A DNA stretch of 50,831 nt, taken from positions 1 through 50,831 of the forward strand of contig JAEWVF010000055.1 in assembly GCA_023459215.1 (NCBI GenBank), given 5' to 3'. Numbering within the stretch: the first letter of the stretch is position 1; each line of letters begins with the position of its first letter. The notes beneath the pieces are model-generated. The model was not told where the DNA came from. It saw only the letters and a program-made list of their open reading frames with translations, and did no database searches. Positions 35,307 to 43,953 of the stretch are shown one piece after another. This DNA comes from Chloroflexota bacterium (lineage in GTDB: Bacteria > Chloroflexota > Anaerolineae > Anaerolineales > Villigracilaceae). The position numbers were made by a program, and so were the translations under genes.

Positions 35307-35336
35307 TTGTCTTGCCAGAATAGGACAGGCTATACT
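35307..35336 (+). promoter_or_regulatory. Sigma-70-like promoter for the ornithine operon
   Basis: TTGTCT (35307-35312), an 18-base spacer and TATACT (35331-35336) match the vegetative consensus at four and five of six positions. Transcription would begin near 35343, leaving a leader of about 107 bases before ord that includes the small palindrome GTCCAGGTGGAC. It lies downstream of the permease stop, so the catabolic operon can be expressed independently of the transporter. Confidence 0.5.
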
Positions 35337-35449
35337 TCACCGCATCAGGCGGCAATGATAGAGTTTAACCACAATTTAATAACCAGAGTTCCTGCCGTCC
35401 AGGTGGACCGGCGGTCTGAAGGGTTAACCAACGATAAGGAGTCTTTTTT

Positions 35450-36490
35450 ATGGAACCAATTCGTATCCTTCAGTGGGGCCTGGGCGCTATGGGCGGCGGC
35501 ATGGCTCGTTTGATTCTTGAGAAATCTGGCCTCAAGATTGTTGCCGCCGTAGATGGCCGGCCCGATTACGTCGGCAAAGATTTGGGGGAAGTGCTCGGCG
35601 TTGGCAAGAAGCTCGATGTTGTTGTCACCAACAAACCCGAAGATGTGCTCAAAAAAGAAAATGTGGATATTGTTCTCATCGCCACCACCTCGTGGACGAA
35701 GGAACAAATGCCCGACCTGCGGAAAATCATCACCGCAGGGATTAACTGCATTTCCATCGCCGAAGAAATGTCCGACCCGGACGCCCAAAGCCCGGAACTG
35801 GCCAAGGAAATTGACGAACTCGCCAAGAAGCACGGCGTTTCGGTGCTGGGAACCGGCGTCAACCCCGGTTTCGTGCTGGATTTGCTGGTGGTGACGCTCT
35901 CCGGCGTCTGCCACTCGGTGGAGCGGATTGAAGCCTCGCGCGTCAACGACCTCAGCCCCTACGGTCCGACCGTCATGCGCACCCAGGGCGTGGGAACCAC
36001 CCCCGAAGCCTTCGCCGCCGGTGTGGCGAATGGCTCGATCGTGGGCCATGTCGGCTTCCCCGAGTCGATTCACATGATCAGCGAAGCGCTCGGCCTGGGC
36101 GTGGACCGCATCGTCGAGACCCGCGAACCGATTATCAGCAACGTCTACCGCGAGACCCCGCATGTCAAGGTCGAGCCGGGCATGGTGGCGGGCTGCCGCC
36201 ATATCGGCATCGGCTACCGGGGCGATAAGGAAGTCGTCAAGCTGGTACACCCGCAGCAGATTCATCCGCACCTGGAAGGCCAGGAGACCGGCGATTACAT
36301 CAACATTTTCGGCCTGCCCGAAATCCACATGGCGAACAAGCCCGAAATCGCGGGCGGCAAGGCCACCATGGGCGTGACCGTCAACATGATTCCGCACGTT
36401 GTCGCCGCCACCCCCGGCATGAAGCGCATGATTGACCTGCCTGTGCCCGCCGCGCTGATGGGCGAGAGCGCCTACACCCGCCGTGTCTAA
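35450..36490 (+). CDS. ord: 2,4-diaminopentanoate dehydrogenase
   Basis: 346 aa. N-terminal Rossmann fold with GLGAMGGG (Gly10, Gly12, Gly15) for NAD(P), and a dihydrodipicolinate-reductase-like layout. It deaminates (2R,4S)-2,4-diaminopentanoate oxidatively to 2-amino-4-oxopentanoate with release of ammonia and NAD(P)H. Length and motifs such as LGTGVNPGFVLDLL match the clostridial enzyme. AAGGAG lies nine bases before the ATG. It is the first gene of the ornithine operon; order ord-ortA-ortB-oraS-oraE matches the pathway run backwards, as seen in part in Acetoanaerobium (Clostridium) sticklandii. Confidence 0.93.
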   Translation: MEPIRILQWGLGAMGGGMARLILEKSGLKIVAAVDGRPDYVGKDLGEVLGVGKKLDVVVTNKPEDVLKKENVDIVLIATTSWTKEQMPDLRKIITAGINCISIAEEMSDPDAQSPELAKEIDELAKKHGVSVLGTGVNPGFVLDLLVVTLSGVCHSVERIEASRVNDLSPYGPTVMRTQGVGTTPEAFAAGVANGSIVGHVGFPESIHMISEALGLGVDRIVETREPIISNVYRETPHVKVEPGMVAGCRHIGIGYRGDKEVVKLVHPQQIHPHLEGQETGDYINIFGLPEIHMANKPEIAGGKATMGVTVNMIPHVVAATPGMKRMIDLPVPAALMGESAYTRRV

Positions 36491-36499
36491 AACCTTTTT

Positions 36500-36587
36500 G
36501 TACACGGAACACGCGGAAGGCACGGAACAACACGGACTTTTTAAGTTTTTTTCGTGTTATTCCGCATAATCCGTGTGTTCCGTGTAC
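36500..36587. repeat. Long imperfect palindrome between ord and ortA
   Basis: Perfect 13-base outer arms GTACACGGAACAC and GTGTTCCGTGTAC; the inner parts continue with mismatches through CACGGAACAACACG and CGTGTTATTCCG, closing around a T-rich loop. It occupies almost all of the 118-base spacer. The wording (ACACGGA, TCCGTGT) matches the element at 41176-41259. No T-run follows the stem, so termination is unlikely. Confidence 0.75.
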
Positions 36588-36608
36588 CATTTTTTCACAG
36601 GTGAAACC

Positions 36609-36893
36609 ATGAGCAAAATCGCCAAAGGAACCTGGGTGGAAATTGAGCAGGTGGTGCTGACACCCGAACAGCGCGCCCCGACCCTGCCCGAAGACACCAA
36701 ACAGACTCCCTACCTCATGCACGTCTCGGGCTTCCTGCAAGCCGAGGCCGAGTTGGGGCAAGATGTGACCATCCGCACCATCATCGGGCGCGAACTGACC
36801 GGCACGCTCAAGACCGTCCTGCCCAGTTACAGCCACAGCTTCGGGACCACCGTCCCTGAACTGCTGACGATCGGCACGGAGGCGGAACAATGA
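36609..36893 (+). CDS. ortA: 2-amino-4-oxopentanoate thiolase, alpha subunit
   Basis: 94 aa, close to the length of known OrtA. It opens with AKGTWVEIEQVVLTPEQRAP and ends with an acidic tail; no independent catalytic motif is visible. With OrtB it cleaves 2-amino-4-oxopentanoate with CoA to acetyl-CoA and D-alanine. AGGTGA precedes the ATG at 36609; an in-frame upstream start lies within the repeat and is rejected. Its stop overlaps the ortB ATG as ATGA, the expected coupling of two subunits. Confidence 0.93.
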   Translation: MSKIAKGTWVEIEQVVLTPEQRAPTLPEDTKQTPYLMHVSGFLQAEAELGQDVTIRTIIGRELTGTLKTVLPSYSHSFGTTVPELLTIGTEAEQ

Positions 36894-38293
36894 CCCGCGA
36901 CCTGTCCTACGCGGCGGTCACCGCCCGCAAAAACGAAATCATGAAGGCTTCGATGGGGATGGATTTCTCGGATTTCATCACCAGCCCGATCGCCTTCGAC
37001 TACGAACGCATGATGACCGAAACCGGCTACACCCACGCCGATATCGCCCGCATCCAGAGCGAGACCAAAGTGGGTAATACTCCGCTCCACGAACTGCGCA
37101 ACCTGACCGCAGCCGTGCGCAAGATCGCCGGGCCGGGCAAGGGCGCGCGGATTTTCGTCAAGGACGAGGCCGCCAACGCTTCGGGCAGTTTCAAGGCCCG
37201 CCGGGCCTCGATCAGCGCCTACGAAGCCGCCAAAAAGGGCTACAAGGGCATGGTCGCAGCCACCAGCGGCAACTACGGGGCGGCCGTCGCCTCGCAGGCG
37301 GCCCAGCGCGGACTGAAGTGCATCATTGTCCAGGAAGTCTATGACAGCCGGGGCGTGGGTCAGCCCGAAATCGTCGAAAAAAGCCGCGCCTGCGAAGCCT
37401 ACGGCGCCGAAGTGATCCGACTGACGGTTGGCCCGGAACTGTTTTACATCCACCTGGTCACGCTCGAACAGACCGGCTTTTTCAACGCCAGCCTGTACAC
37501 GCCCTTTGGCATTCGCGGCGTGGAGACGCTGGGGATCGAAATTGCCGAACAGGTGCGCGCCCGCTGCGGGAAAAATCCCGATGCGGTGGTCATCACCCAC
37601 GCGGGTGGCGGCAACCTGACGGGAACCGCGCGCGGCCTGCTTGCCGCGGGTGCGACCGACACGCGCATCGTGGCCTGCTCGGTGGATCTGGGCGGCCTGC
37701 ACATGGCCTCCGACAAGGATTTCAACCGCAAGTCCTTCACCACCGGCCATACCGGTTTTGGCGTGCCCTTCGCCACCTGGCCCGACCGGGTGGACGTGCC
37801 GCGCAACGCGGCGCGCTCCCTGCGCTACATGGATGAGTACCAGCTTGTGACCCAGGGCGAAGTTTTCTACGTCACCGAACTGCTGACCAAGCTGGAAGGC
37901 CTGGAACGCGGTCCGGCGGGGAACACCTCCCTGACCGCCGCTGTGACCCTGGCGCGCCAGATGGATAAAGACCAGATCGTGGTCGTGCAGGAAACCGAGT
38001 ACACCGGCGCGGGCAAGCATCACAACCGACAGTTGTCCTTCGCCCGCGAAAACGGCATCGAAGTCCGCCGCGGCGACCCGCAGGACAACGTCCCCGGCAA
38101 AACCATCGTCATCCCCGAACGGCTCGACCAGGTCTGGGGCAAAGTCCAGGACATGGACAAACTGCGCCAGTCGTACCTGAAGAACGCCGCCAAAGCCCTG
38201 CCCGTCGAGCAGTGGAACGACACCGATTACGCTTTCCTGGCCGCAGACATCAAGATGGATGTGGTGTGGGTGAAAGAAAATGTAGTTCGTTAA
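36890..38293 (+). CDS. ortB: 2-amino-4-oxopentanoate thiolase, PLP-dependent beta subunit
   Basis: 467 aa of fold-type II PLP enzyme, the catalytic half of OrtAB. Lys102 in SGSFKARRAS should carry PLP; a glycine-rich phosphate-binding stretch (TSGNYGAAVASQAAQRG) and HAGGGNLTGTARGLLAAG follow, as in threonine-synthase relatives. The reaction gives acetyl-CoA and D-alanine. It overlaps ortA by four bases and is followed by an AT-rich spacer and oraS. Confidence 0.95.
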   Translation: MTRDLSYAAVTARKNEIMKASMGMDFSDFITSPIAFDYERMMTETGYTHADIARIQSETKVGNTPLHELRNLTAAVRKIAGPGKGARIFVKDEAANASGSFKARRASISAYEAAKKGYKGMVAATSGNYGAAVASQAAQRGLKCIIVQEVYDSRGVGQPEIVEKSRACEAYGAEVIRLTVGPELFYIHLVTLEQTGFFNASLYTPFGIRGVETLGIEIAEQVRARCGKNPDAVVITHAGGGNLTGTARGLLAAGATDTRIVACSVDLGGLHMASDKDFNRKSFTTGHTGFGVPFATWPDRVDVPRNAARSLRYMDEYQLVTQGEVFYVTELLTKLEGLERGPAGNTSLTAAVTLARQMDKDQIVVVQETEYTGAGKHHNRQLSFARENGIEVRRGDPQDNVPGKTIVIPERLDQVWGKVQDMDKLRQSYLKNAAKALPVEQWNDTDYAFLAADIKMDVVWVKENVVR

Positions 38294-38400
38294 TCGTTAT
38301 TCGAGATTCGTTATTCGGGGTTTGCAGTACGAGTGGACTTCCTAATAACAAATCACGATTTACGAATTACAAATACCGCTTATCGAATATCGCAAAACCA
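38294..38400. repeat. AT-rich degenerate inverted-repeat spacer between ortB and oraS
   Basis: The spacer is built of related words such as CGTTATTCG, GATTCGTTATTCG on the left and CACGATTTACGAATTAC, TTATCGAATATCGC on the right, which pair only imperfectly. The vocabulary is shared with the clean palindrome at 42620-42670. No gene fits. It looks like a decayed member of an intergenic repeat family. Confidence 0.5.
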
Positions 38401-38410
38401 AGAGGTAACC

Positions 38411-38761
38411 ATGACAGACGAAAGAATCGCCCGGTTTGAGAAACGCCGGGAAGAACTCAAGAAAATGAGCGACGCCGAACTGAAGGCGCGCTTTTGGGAA
38501 TTGTGCGACCAGGCCATCGCCCCAATCGTTGACCTGGCGAAGACTCATACATCCCCCTCCATCGAGCGCTCGGTGCTGCTGCGCATGGGCGTTGACAGCC
38601 TCAGTTCGCATGGCGTGGTGGATCGCATCCACGAGGCCGGTTTGCTCGGCAAAGGCGCGGGGCATGTCGTGTTGAAGCTCGCCCAGAAAAACGGCACCGA
38701 CATCCGCACCGCCGCCGCGGCCATTTTGGAGAACAAGGAAGTCTTAAACGGATTATTCTAA
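38411..38761 (+). CDS. oraS: D-ornithine 4,5-aminomutase, small subunit
   Basis: 116 aa, matching the usual ~120 aa of OraS. Helical, with MSDAELKARFWELCDQAI and the segment HTSPSIERSVLLRMG conserved in the family. It associates with OraE in the adenosylcobalamin- and PLP-dependent conversion of D-ornithine to 2,4-diaminopentanoate. AGAGGTAA immediately before the ATG is the ribosome site. A 195-base repeat-filled gap separates it from oraE. Confidence 0.94.
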   Translation: MTDERIARFEKRREELKKMSDAELKARFWELCDQAIAPIVDLAKTHTSPSIERSVLLRMGVDSLSSHGVVDRIHEAGLLGKGAGHVVLKLAQKNGTDIRTAAAAILENKEVLNGLF

Positions 38762-38773
38762 ACATCTCGCGTG

Positions 38774-38920
38774 TCATTGCGAGCGAGCCGTTGGTCGAGT
38801 AGGCGGTGTTCTCCCGCCGTATCGAGACCAAGGTGAGCGAAGCAATCTCCAGTAAACAGGTAACTCTGCTTATTTGGAGATTGCGTGGGTCTCGATACGC
38901 CGCTACGCGGCTACTCGACC
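38774..38920. repeat. Composite palindromic element between oraS and oraE
   Basis: Starts TGTCATTGCGAG and carries GAAGCAATCTCC (38839-38850), inverted as GGAGATTGC (38876-38884). Nested in it is an inverted pair: GGTCGAGTAG...CGTATCGAGACC (38793-38829) and GGTCTCGATACG...CTACTCGACC (38888-38920), which are reverse complements in their outer arms. This looks like one element inserted into another. The TGTC(A/G)TTGCGAG and GAAGCAATCTCC boxes recur inside the restriction-modification gene at 48676-48811. Confidence 0.75.
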
Positions 38921-38956
38921 AGCGCATACCATGCAGATGAGAATAAGGAAAGCACA

Positions 38957-41161
38957 ATGACCAAGCAACTCGACCCAAACAAGAAACTCGATATCGAAGA
39001 AATCATGCAGGATTTGGAACACTACCACCCGCGCCGCAAGGGGTGGACGTGGCGTGAACAGCCCGCCGAAGGCGTGAACATGGGGCCTTTCCATTACCAT
39101 GACATGTCCCAGCCGCTCAAGAATGGTATCGGCCTGCCCGCTTCCAAATACTTTGAAAATATTGACCCGCAGCCCTCCTGCGTCGTGACCACCGAAATCG
39201 CCTCCGGGCGCTTCGAGGATGACATCCGTCGCATGCGCATGGCCGCCTGGCACGGCGCTGACCATCTGATGGTCATCCGCACCACCGGGCAGAGCCACAT
39301 CGACGGCCTGATGGAAGGCACCCCCGAGGGCGTCGGCGGCGTGCCGATCACCCGCAAGCAGATTCGCGCCAGCCGCAAGGCCTGCGACATGATCGAAGAC
39401 GAAGTTGGCCGCCCGATCAACTTCCACAGCTACGTCTCCGGTGTGGCTGGCCCCGAAGTGGCCGTGCTCTTTGCCGAAGAAGGCATCAACGGCGCGCACC
39501 AGGACCCGCAGTACAACGTGCTCTATCGCAACGTCAACATGTACCGCTCGTTTGTGGACGCCGCCGAGGCCAAGAAAGTCATGGCCGGGGCGCAGATTTT
39601 CCAGATTGACGGCGCGCACAATGCCAACGCCACCGCCAAAGCCGGTTGGCTGGTCATGCCCGAACTGATGGTTCAGCACGGCCTGAACTGCGCCTTCTCG
39701 GTCGCCGCCGGGATGGACAAAAACCTGATTGGCCTGTCCACCGTCCCACCGAACGCGCCGCCCGCCCCCAAGCTGTGGTACGACCTGCCCTACGCCGTGG
39801 CCCTGCGCGACTTTTTCTCCGAGTACAAAATGCGCGCCCAGCAGAACACGCGCTACATCGAAGCCGACATCGAGGAAGCCATCCGCACCCACACCGTGGA
39901 CACGCTTATCTCGATGTTGACCCGCGCCGACATCCAGAGCACCATCACCCCCGACGAAGGCCGCAACGTCCCCTGGCATTACAACAACATCCGCGGCGTG
40001 CAGACCGTTAAACAGACCTGGGCGGCGCTGGATGGCATCAAGGAACTGCTGACGCTCAACCACAACGGCCCGCTCGGTGAAATGGTGCGCGACCTGAAAG
40101 AGCGCGCCGTGGCCTTTTTGGAAGAAGTCATCGAAACCGGCGGATACTTTGCCGCCGTGGAAAAAGGCTTTTTCGTCGACTCAGCCAAATATCCCAACCG
40201 CAACGGCGACGGGATTGCCCGCGATGGCAAGGGCGGCGTCGGCGCGGACAGTATCATCGAGCGCGACCCCGATTACATGGCCCCGGTCTGCGACCACTTC
40301 GGCAAGAACCACCTGCCCGCCGGCCTGACCAAGCCCTGCGACCCGATTGACGGCTGCACGCTCTGCAAGCCGGAAAAAATTGTCTACATTGACGAACTCG
40401 ACCCCGCCGATTCGGCCAATGCCCGTCTCGAAAAGACCCTGCCCTACCGCAAGGGTGGCCTGATCCGCCCCGAAGCGGAGTGGGCTGGCGATGGCGTGGT
40501 GCTCATGCAGTTCGTTGTCCCCGAAGCCGAAGATGTGGCCCGCGAAGCGGCCCTCGAAATGGCGCGCAAGATGGGGCTGGACGATCCGCAGGTCATCAAC
40601 ATGATGACCCTGCAACAGGCCGAAGGCTGCTTTGTCGAGGTCAAGGGCAAGGTCAAGTTTGATATCAAGAAAGCCGACCTGAAAATCCCGCCCAAGGAAA
40701 TCATGCTCCCCGAAGATGAGATTCGCGCCGCCATCAAGACCCTCGGCCTGAAAGTGGTCGCCGGGACGGTGGGCGAGGATGAACACAGCGTCGGCCTGCG
40801 CGAAATCCTGGACATCAAGCACGGCGGCATTGAAAAGTACGGCGTGAAGTACCATTATCTCGGCACTTCCGTCCCGCTCGGCAAGCTGGTGGACGCCGCC
40901 ATCGAAACCGGCGCGCACGCCATCCTGATTTCGACCATCATCAGCCACAACGATGTCCATCGCACCCAAATGCGCAAACTGGCTGAACTGTGCCAGGAAA
41001 AGGGCATCCGCGAGAAGCTGATTCTCATCGCCGGTGGCACGCAAGTCACCCGCGACATGGCCGCCGAAACCGGCCTGGACGCCACCTTTGGCCGCGGCAC
41101 CAAGGGCATCCATGTGGTGGACGCCATGGTGAAGAAGCTCAAAGCGCGCGGCGTTGTCTAA
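38957..41161 (+). CDS. oraE: D-ornithine 4,5-aminomutase, large subunit
   Basis: 734 aa. The large N-terminal part forms the PLP/TIM-barrel domain; the C-terminal Rossmann domain binds cobalamin through DEHSVG, with His610 as cobalt ligand, and Lys621 exactly 11 residues later (DIKHGG) as PLP-binding lysine. The same 11-residue spacing is known for the clostridial enzyme (His618, Lys629). Both cofactor residues are intact, so it should be active, moving the terminal amino group of D-ornithine to C4. AAGGAA precedes the ATG at 38957; an in-frame longer start lies within the repeat and is rejected. Confidence 0.96.
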   Translation: MTKQLDPNKKLDIEEIMQDLEHYHPRRKGWTWREQPAEGVNMGPFHYHDMSQPLKNGIGLPASKYFENIDPQPSCVVTTEIASGRFEDDIRRMRMAAWHGADHLMVIRTTGQSHIDGLMEGTPEGVGGVPITRKQIRASRKACDMIEDEVGRPINFHSYVSGVAGPEVAVLFAEEGINGAHQDPQYNVLYRNVNMYRSFVDAAEAKKVMAGAQIFQIDGAHNANATAKAGWLVMPELMVQHGLNCAFSVAAGMDKNLIGLSTVPPNAPPAPKLWYDLPYAVALRDFFSEYKMRAQQNTRYIEADIEEAIRTHTVDTLISMLTRADIQSTITPDEGRNVPWHYNNIRGVQTVKQTWAALDGIKELLTLNHNGPLGEMVRDLKERAVAFLEEVIETGGYFAAVEKGFFVDSAKYPNRNGDGIARDGKGGVGADSIIERDPDYMAPVCDHFGKNHLPAGLTKPCDPIDGCTLCKPEKIVYIDELDPADSANARLEKTLPYRKGGLIRPEAEWAGDGVVLMQFVVPEAEDVAREAALEMARKMGLDDPQVINMMTLQQAEGCFVEVKGKVKFDIKKADLKIPPKEIMLPEDEIRAAIKTLGLKVVAGTVGEDEHSVGLREILDIKHGGIEKYGVKYHYLGTSVPLGKLVDAAIETGAHAILISTIISHNDVHRTQMRKLAELCQEKGIREKLILIAGGTQVTRDMAAETGLDATFGRGTKGIHVVDAMVKKLKARGVV

Positions 41162-41175
41162 AACTGAAAATCGGT

Positions 41176-41259
41176 ACACGGATTACACGGAAAACACGGG
41201 TTTACACGGATTTTTCAAAAAGAATCCGCGTCAATCCGTGAAATCCGTGTAATCCGCGT
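41176..41259. repeat. Long imperfect palindrome between oraE and the GlmL-like gene
   Basis: Arms ACACGGATTACACGGA (41176-41191) and TCCGTGTAATCCGCGT (41244-41259) pair with one mismatch; internal ACACGG repeats add further pairing. It ends 17 bases before the GTG start of the next gene. It shares its words with the element at 36500-36587. Confidence 0.75.
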
Positions 41260-41276
41260 CCAAAAAGGCGTTGCCC

Positions 41277-42611
41277 GTGAATCAGCCCATCGAAATCCTG
41301 ACCATCGAGGTCGGTTCCACCATCACCAAAATCAACGGTTTCCGGCGGCTGCCGGAAGGCGGATTTGAACATATCGCCCAGGGTTTTGCGCCGACCAGCG
41401 TCAGCCAGGGCGATGTGGGCATTGGCGTGGACGAAGCCAAGGCTGACCTTGAATCCCGCTTTGGGCAACCCATCGGCAACGCCGAAACCTTCGTCAACAG
41501 TTCGGCGGCGGGCGGACTGCGCATGACCGTCCACGGCCTGACCTACAGCATGACGGCCCGGGCGGCGCGTGAAGCCGCGCTGGGAGCGGGCGGCATCGTC
41601 AAGATGGTCACGGCTGGCAGGCTGGGCGACTACGACCTGGATGAAATCGGCGAGATCCACCCCAACATCATCCTGCTGGCCGGCGGCGTGGACTTCGGCG
41701 AAAAAGATACCGTCCTGCACAACGCTCAAAAGCTGGCCGAGTTGAAACTTTCCATCCCTGTGCTGTACGCCGGGAATGCGGCCATCCGCAAGCCCATCCA
41801 AAAGATTTTCGAGCAAGCTGGGATCGAAACCCTGCTGGCCGACAACGTTTTCCCGGATGTGGACGTGCTCAACATCGAGCCGCTGCGCCGCATCATCCAC
41901 GAGATGTTCAACCGGCATATCATCCACGCGCACGGCATGGCAAAATTCGCTGAACTGACCCATTGGGGCATCCTGCCGACCCCCGGCGCTGTCCTGCGCG
42001 GAGCGGAATTGTTCGCCGAAGAAATGGGCGACTGCCTGGTCTTTGACGTGGGCGGCGCGACAACCGACATCCACAGCGTGACCGGCGGCAGCCTGGAATG
42101 GGCCAGCCGCACCGTCGAGCCGGAACCGCACGCCAAACGCACCGTCGAAGGTGATTTGGGCGTCTTTGTCAACGCCCGCAACATCCTGGAAATGGAAAAG
42201 AACACCGAATGGCAGGCGCGCCTGGACGACCTGGCCGCCATGCCCAACACCGAGCGCCAGAAAGACATGACCCGCTGGCTGTGCGCCCGCGCCGTGGATA
42301 CCGGCATCAAACGCCATGCCGGCGTCGTCACCGACCTGTACACTCCGACCGGCAAAAAACAAATCGTCAAAGGCAAAGACCTGACCGCCGTCAAGTGGGT
42401 GGTCGGCACCGGCGGCGCGCTGACCCGCGTGGAAGGCGGCGCGGACATCCTGCGCGGCATCTGCACCGGGGCGGGCAAATACCTGCTCCCCACCCCCGAA
42501 GCCCGCATCCTGATTGACCAAGACTACCGCTTCTCGGCGCTTGGCACCTTTGCGCAGGCGTACCCCGAGGACGTGAAGAAAACGTTTAGAAGCTGGATTG
42601 AAAATCGTTAA
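41277..42611 (+). CDS. GlmL/MutL-like ASKHA ATPase, probable OraE reactivator or chaperone
   Basis: 444 aa from a GTG at 41277 with AAGG eight bases upstream; a TTG six bases earlier sits too close to that site. ASKHA fold: first phosphate motif IEVGSTITKINGF near the N-terminus and second motif DVGGATTDIHS near 258. It belongs to the MutL/GlmL group, whose genes accompany B12-dependent carbon-skeleton and amino mutases and encode probable reactivating factors. In ornithine gene clusters a GlmL-like gene is a regular companion of oraE, so reactivation of inactivated cobalamin-bound OraE is the most likely role. That function is inferred from family and context. Confidence 0.88.
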   Translation: MNQPIEILTIEVGSTITKINGFRRLPEGGFEHIAQGFAPTSVSQGDVGIGVDEAKADLESRFGQPIGNAETFVNSSAAGGLRMTVHGLTYSMTARAAREAALGAGGIVKMVTAGRLGDYDLDEIGEIHPNIILLAGGVDFGEKDTVLHNAQKLAELKLSIPVLYAGNAAIRKPIQKIFEQAGIETLLADNVFPDVDVLNIEPLRRIIHEMFNRHIIHAHGMAKFAELTHWGILPTPGAVLRGAELFAEEMGDCLVFDVGGATTDIHSVTGGSLEWASRTVEPEPHAKRTVEGDLGVFVNARNILEMEKNTEWQARLDDLAAMPNTERQKDMTRWLCARAVDTGIKRHAGVVTDLYTPTGKKQIVKGKDLTAVKWVVGTGGALTRVEGGADILRGICTGAGKYLLPTPEARILIDQDYRFSALGTFAQAYPEDVKKTFRSWIENR

Positions 42612-42619
42612 TCATTGCT

Positions 42620-42670
42620 CGATATTCGATATTCGTTATTTGGAACCCAATGATCGAATACCGAATATCG
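42620..42670. repeat. Palindrome between the GlmL-like gene and ornithine racemase
   Basis: Arms CGATATTCGATATTCG (42620-42635) and CGAATACCGAATATCG (42655-42670) pair with one mismatch and can extend into ATTCGTTATT / AATAACGAAG. It fills the 77-base spacer and ends close to the ribosome site of the racemase gene. Confidence 0.75.
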
Positions 42671-42688
42671 AATAACGAAGGAGCCTCC

Positions 42689-43768
42689 ATGTACACCAGC
42701 ACCCCCCGCCTGGAAATCTACCCCGACCGCATTCAAGAAAACGCCCGCGCAGTGATTAATTTGTGTCACGAGCACGGCGTACAAGTCGCCTGCGTGACCA
42801 AAGTCATGAGCGCCCACCCATCCTTGATTCACGCCCTCGAATTGGGCGGCGCCGACATGATTGCCGATTCGCGCATCACCAACCTGCGAACCGTTTCCAA
42901 TGTTGGTCTCGAAATCCCGATCATGCTGCTGCGCATCCCCGCCCCCAGCCGCGCCGCCGACATTGTCCGCCACTGCGACATCTCGCTCAACTCTTCCATC
43001 TACACGATGGTCAAACTCTCCGAAGCCGCCCAGATGCTCAACATCCAGCACAAAGTCATCATCATGATTGACGTGGGCGACCTGCGCGAAGGCGTCTGGC
43101 CGAACAATGCCCTCGAAGTGGTGCGCAGCACCGCATCCCTGCCCAACCTGGAAGTGATTGGCCTGGGAGCCAACCTGGCCTGCTACGGCGGCGTCATCCC
43201 CACCGTCGAAAACATGCAAATGCTGATCGAAATCCGCGACCGCTGCCGCAAAGCCACCGGCCTGGCGCTTGAAACCATTTCCGGCGGCAACAGTTCCAGC
43301 CTGCCCCTGCTCGCCAGCGGAAAAATGCCCAAAGAAATCAACCACCTGCGCATCGGCGAAGCCATCACCCTGGGCCGCAACGTGCTAGATCGCTCTCCCT
43401 GGCCCGGAACCCGCCAGGACACCATGCGCATCGTGGCCGAAATCGTCGAGGTCGAGTACAAACCCTCCATCCCGATTGGGGAACGCGGCCAGGACGCTTT
43501 CGGCGGCTACACTGAATTTGTCGATCGCGGCATCCGCAAACGCGCCATCTGCAACCTGGGCCGCCAGGACATCGTTGTAGACGGCATCGAACCCGAAGAC
43601 CCCGGCATCATCGTCCTGGGCGGCAGCAGCGACCACCTCGTCCTGGATGTCGAAGAATCCAGCACCGCCCTCAAAGTCGGCGACGAAGTGGCCTTTACGC
43701 CCGGCTACGGCGCACTCCTGGCAGCCACCACCTCGCCGTATGTGCAAAAGGTGGTTATTCGCGGGTAA
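42689..43768 (+). CDS. orr: Ornithine racemase
   Basis: 359 aa, fold-type III PLP enzyme related to alanine racemase but of the Orr/amino-acid racemase type. Lys38 in CVTKVMSAHP is the PLP lysine. Other conserved parts: GGADMIADSRI, MIDVGDLREG and GGNSSSLPLL. It converts L-ornithine to D-ornithine, the substrate of OraSE. GAAGGAG before the ATG at 42689 fixes the start; the in-frame upstream start at 42650 lies in the repeat. Position in the operon supports the assignment. Confidence 0.92.
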   Translation: MYTSTPRLEIYPDRIQENARAVINLCHEHGVQVACVTKVMSAHPSLIHALELGGADMIADSRITNLRTVSNVGLEIPIMLLRIPAPSRAADIVRHCDISLNSSIYTMVKLSEAAQMLNIQHKVIIMIDVGDLREGVWPNNALEVVRSTASLPNLEVIGLGANLACYGGVIPTVENMQMLIEIRDRCRKATGLALETISGGNSSSLPLLASGKMPKEINHLRIGEAITLGRNVLDRSPWPGTRQDTMRIVAEIVEVEYKPSIPIGERGQDAFGGYTEFVDRGIRKRAICNLGRQDIVVDGIEPEDPGIIVLGGSSDHLVLDVEESSTALKVGDEVAFTPGYGALLAATTSPYVQKVVIRG

Positions 43769-43769
43769 G

Positions 43770-43935
43770 TGTCGTTGCGAACCACCCTGAGCGGAGCGCT
43801 CTCCAGCGAAGTCGAAGGGCGGTGAAGCAACCCTCGGTTTAGACGGAGACTGCTCACCTGCCCAGAACCGCAGGTGCTGGGTCGTCACAAAAGACGCTCC
43901 TCGCACATCGTCCCGATGTTCTTCGGGAATGACAT
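43770..43935. repeat. Composite repeat element between orr and alr
   Basis: Begins GTGTCGTTGCGA and ends GGAATGACA, near-inverted terminal words of the same kind as in the elements at 38774 and 48676. Inside is a hairpin ACCACCCTGAGCGGAGCG / CGAAGTCGAAGGGCGGT, a CACCTGC...GCAGGTG hairpin (43855-43876) and the short CGTCCCGATGTTCTTCGGG stretch. GAAGCAACCCTC corresponds to the GAAGCAATCTCC box. No gene is present. Confidence 0.65.
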
Positions 43936-43953
43936 AGCCATTTGGAGACCATC

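Noticed and set aside
35337..35449. Cobalamin riboswitch before the B12-dependent pathway
   Set aside because: The leader is only about 107 bases and I see no B12-box-like sequence or fitting multi-stem structure.
36827..38023. 398-codon minus-strand frame over ortB
   Set aside because: Antisense shadow of a conserved PLP enzyme; no ribosome site or domain.
38903..40063. 386-codon minus-strand frame across the oraE N-terminal half
   Set aside because: It is Gly/Val/His-rich shadow coding with no family features; oraE on the plus strand is unambiguous.
41202..42521. 439-codon minus-strand frame over the GlmL-like gene
   Set aside because: Antisense shadow with low-complexity Ala/Gly/Asp composition.
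42650..42688. Upstream in-frame start for ornithine racemase
   Set aside because: It lies within the palindromic repeat and lacks a ribosome site; 42689 has GAAGGAG at good spacing.
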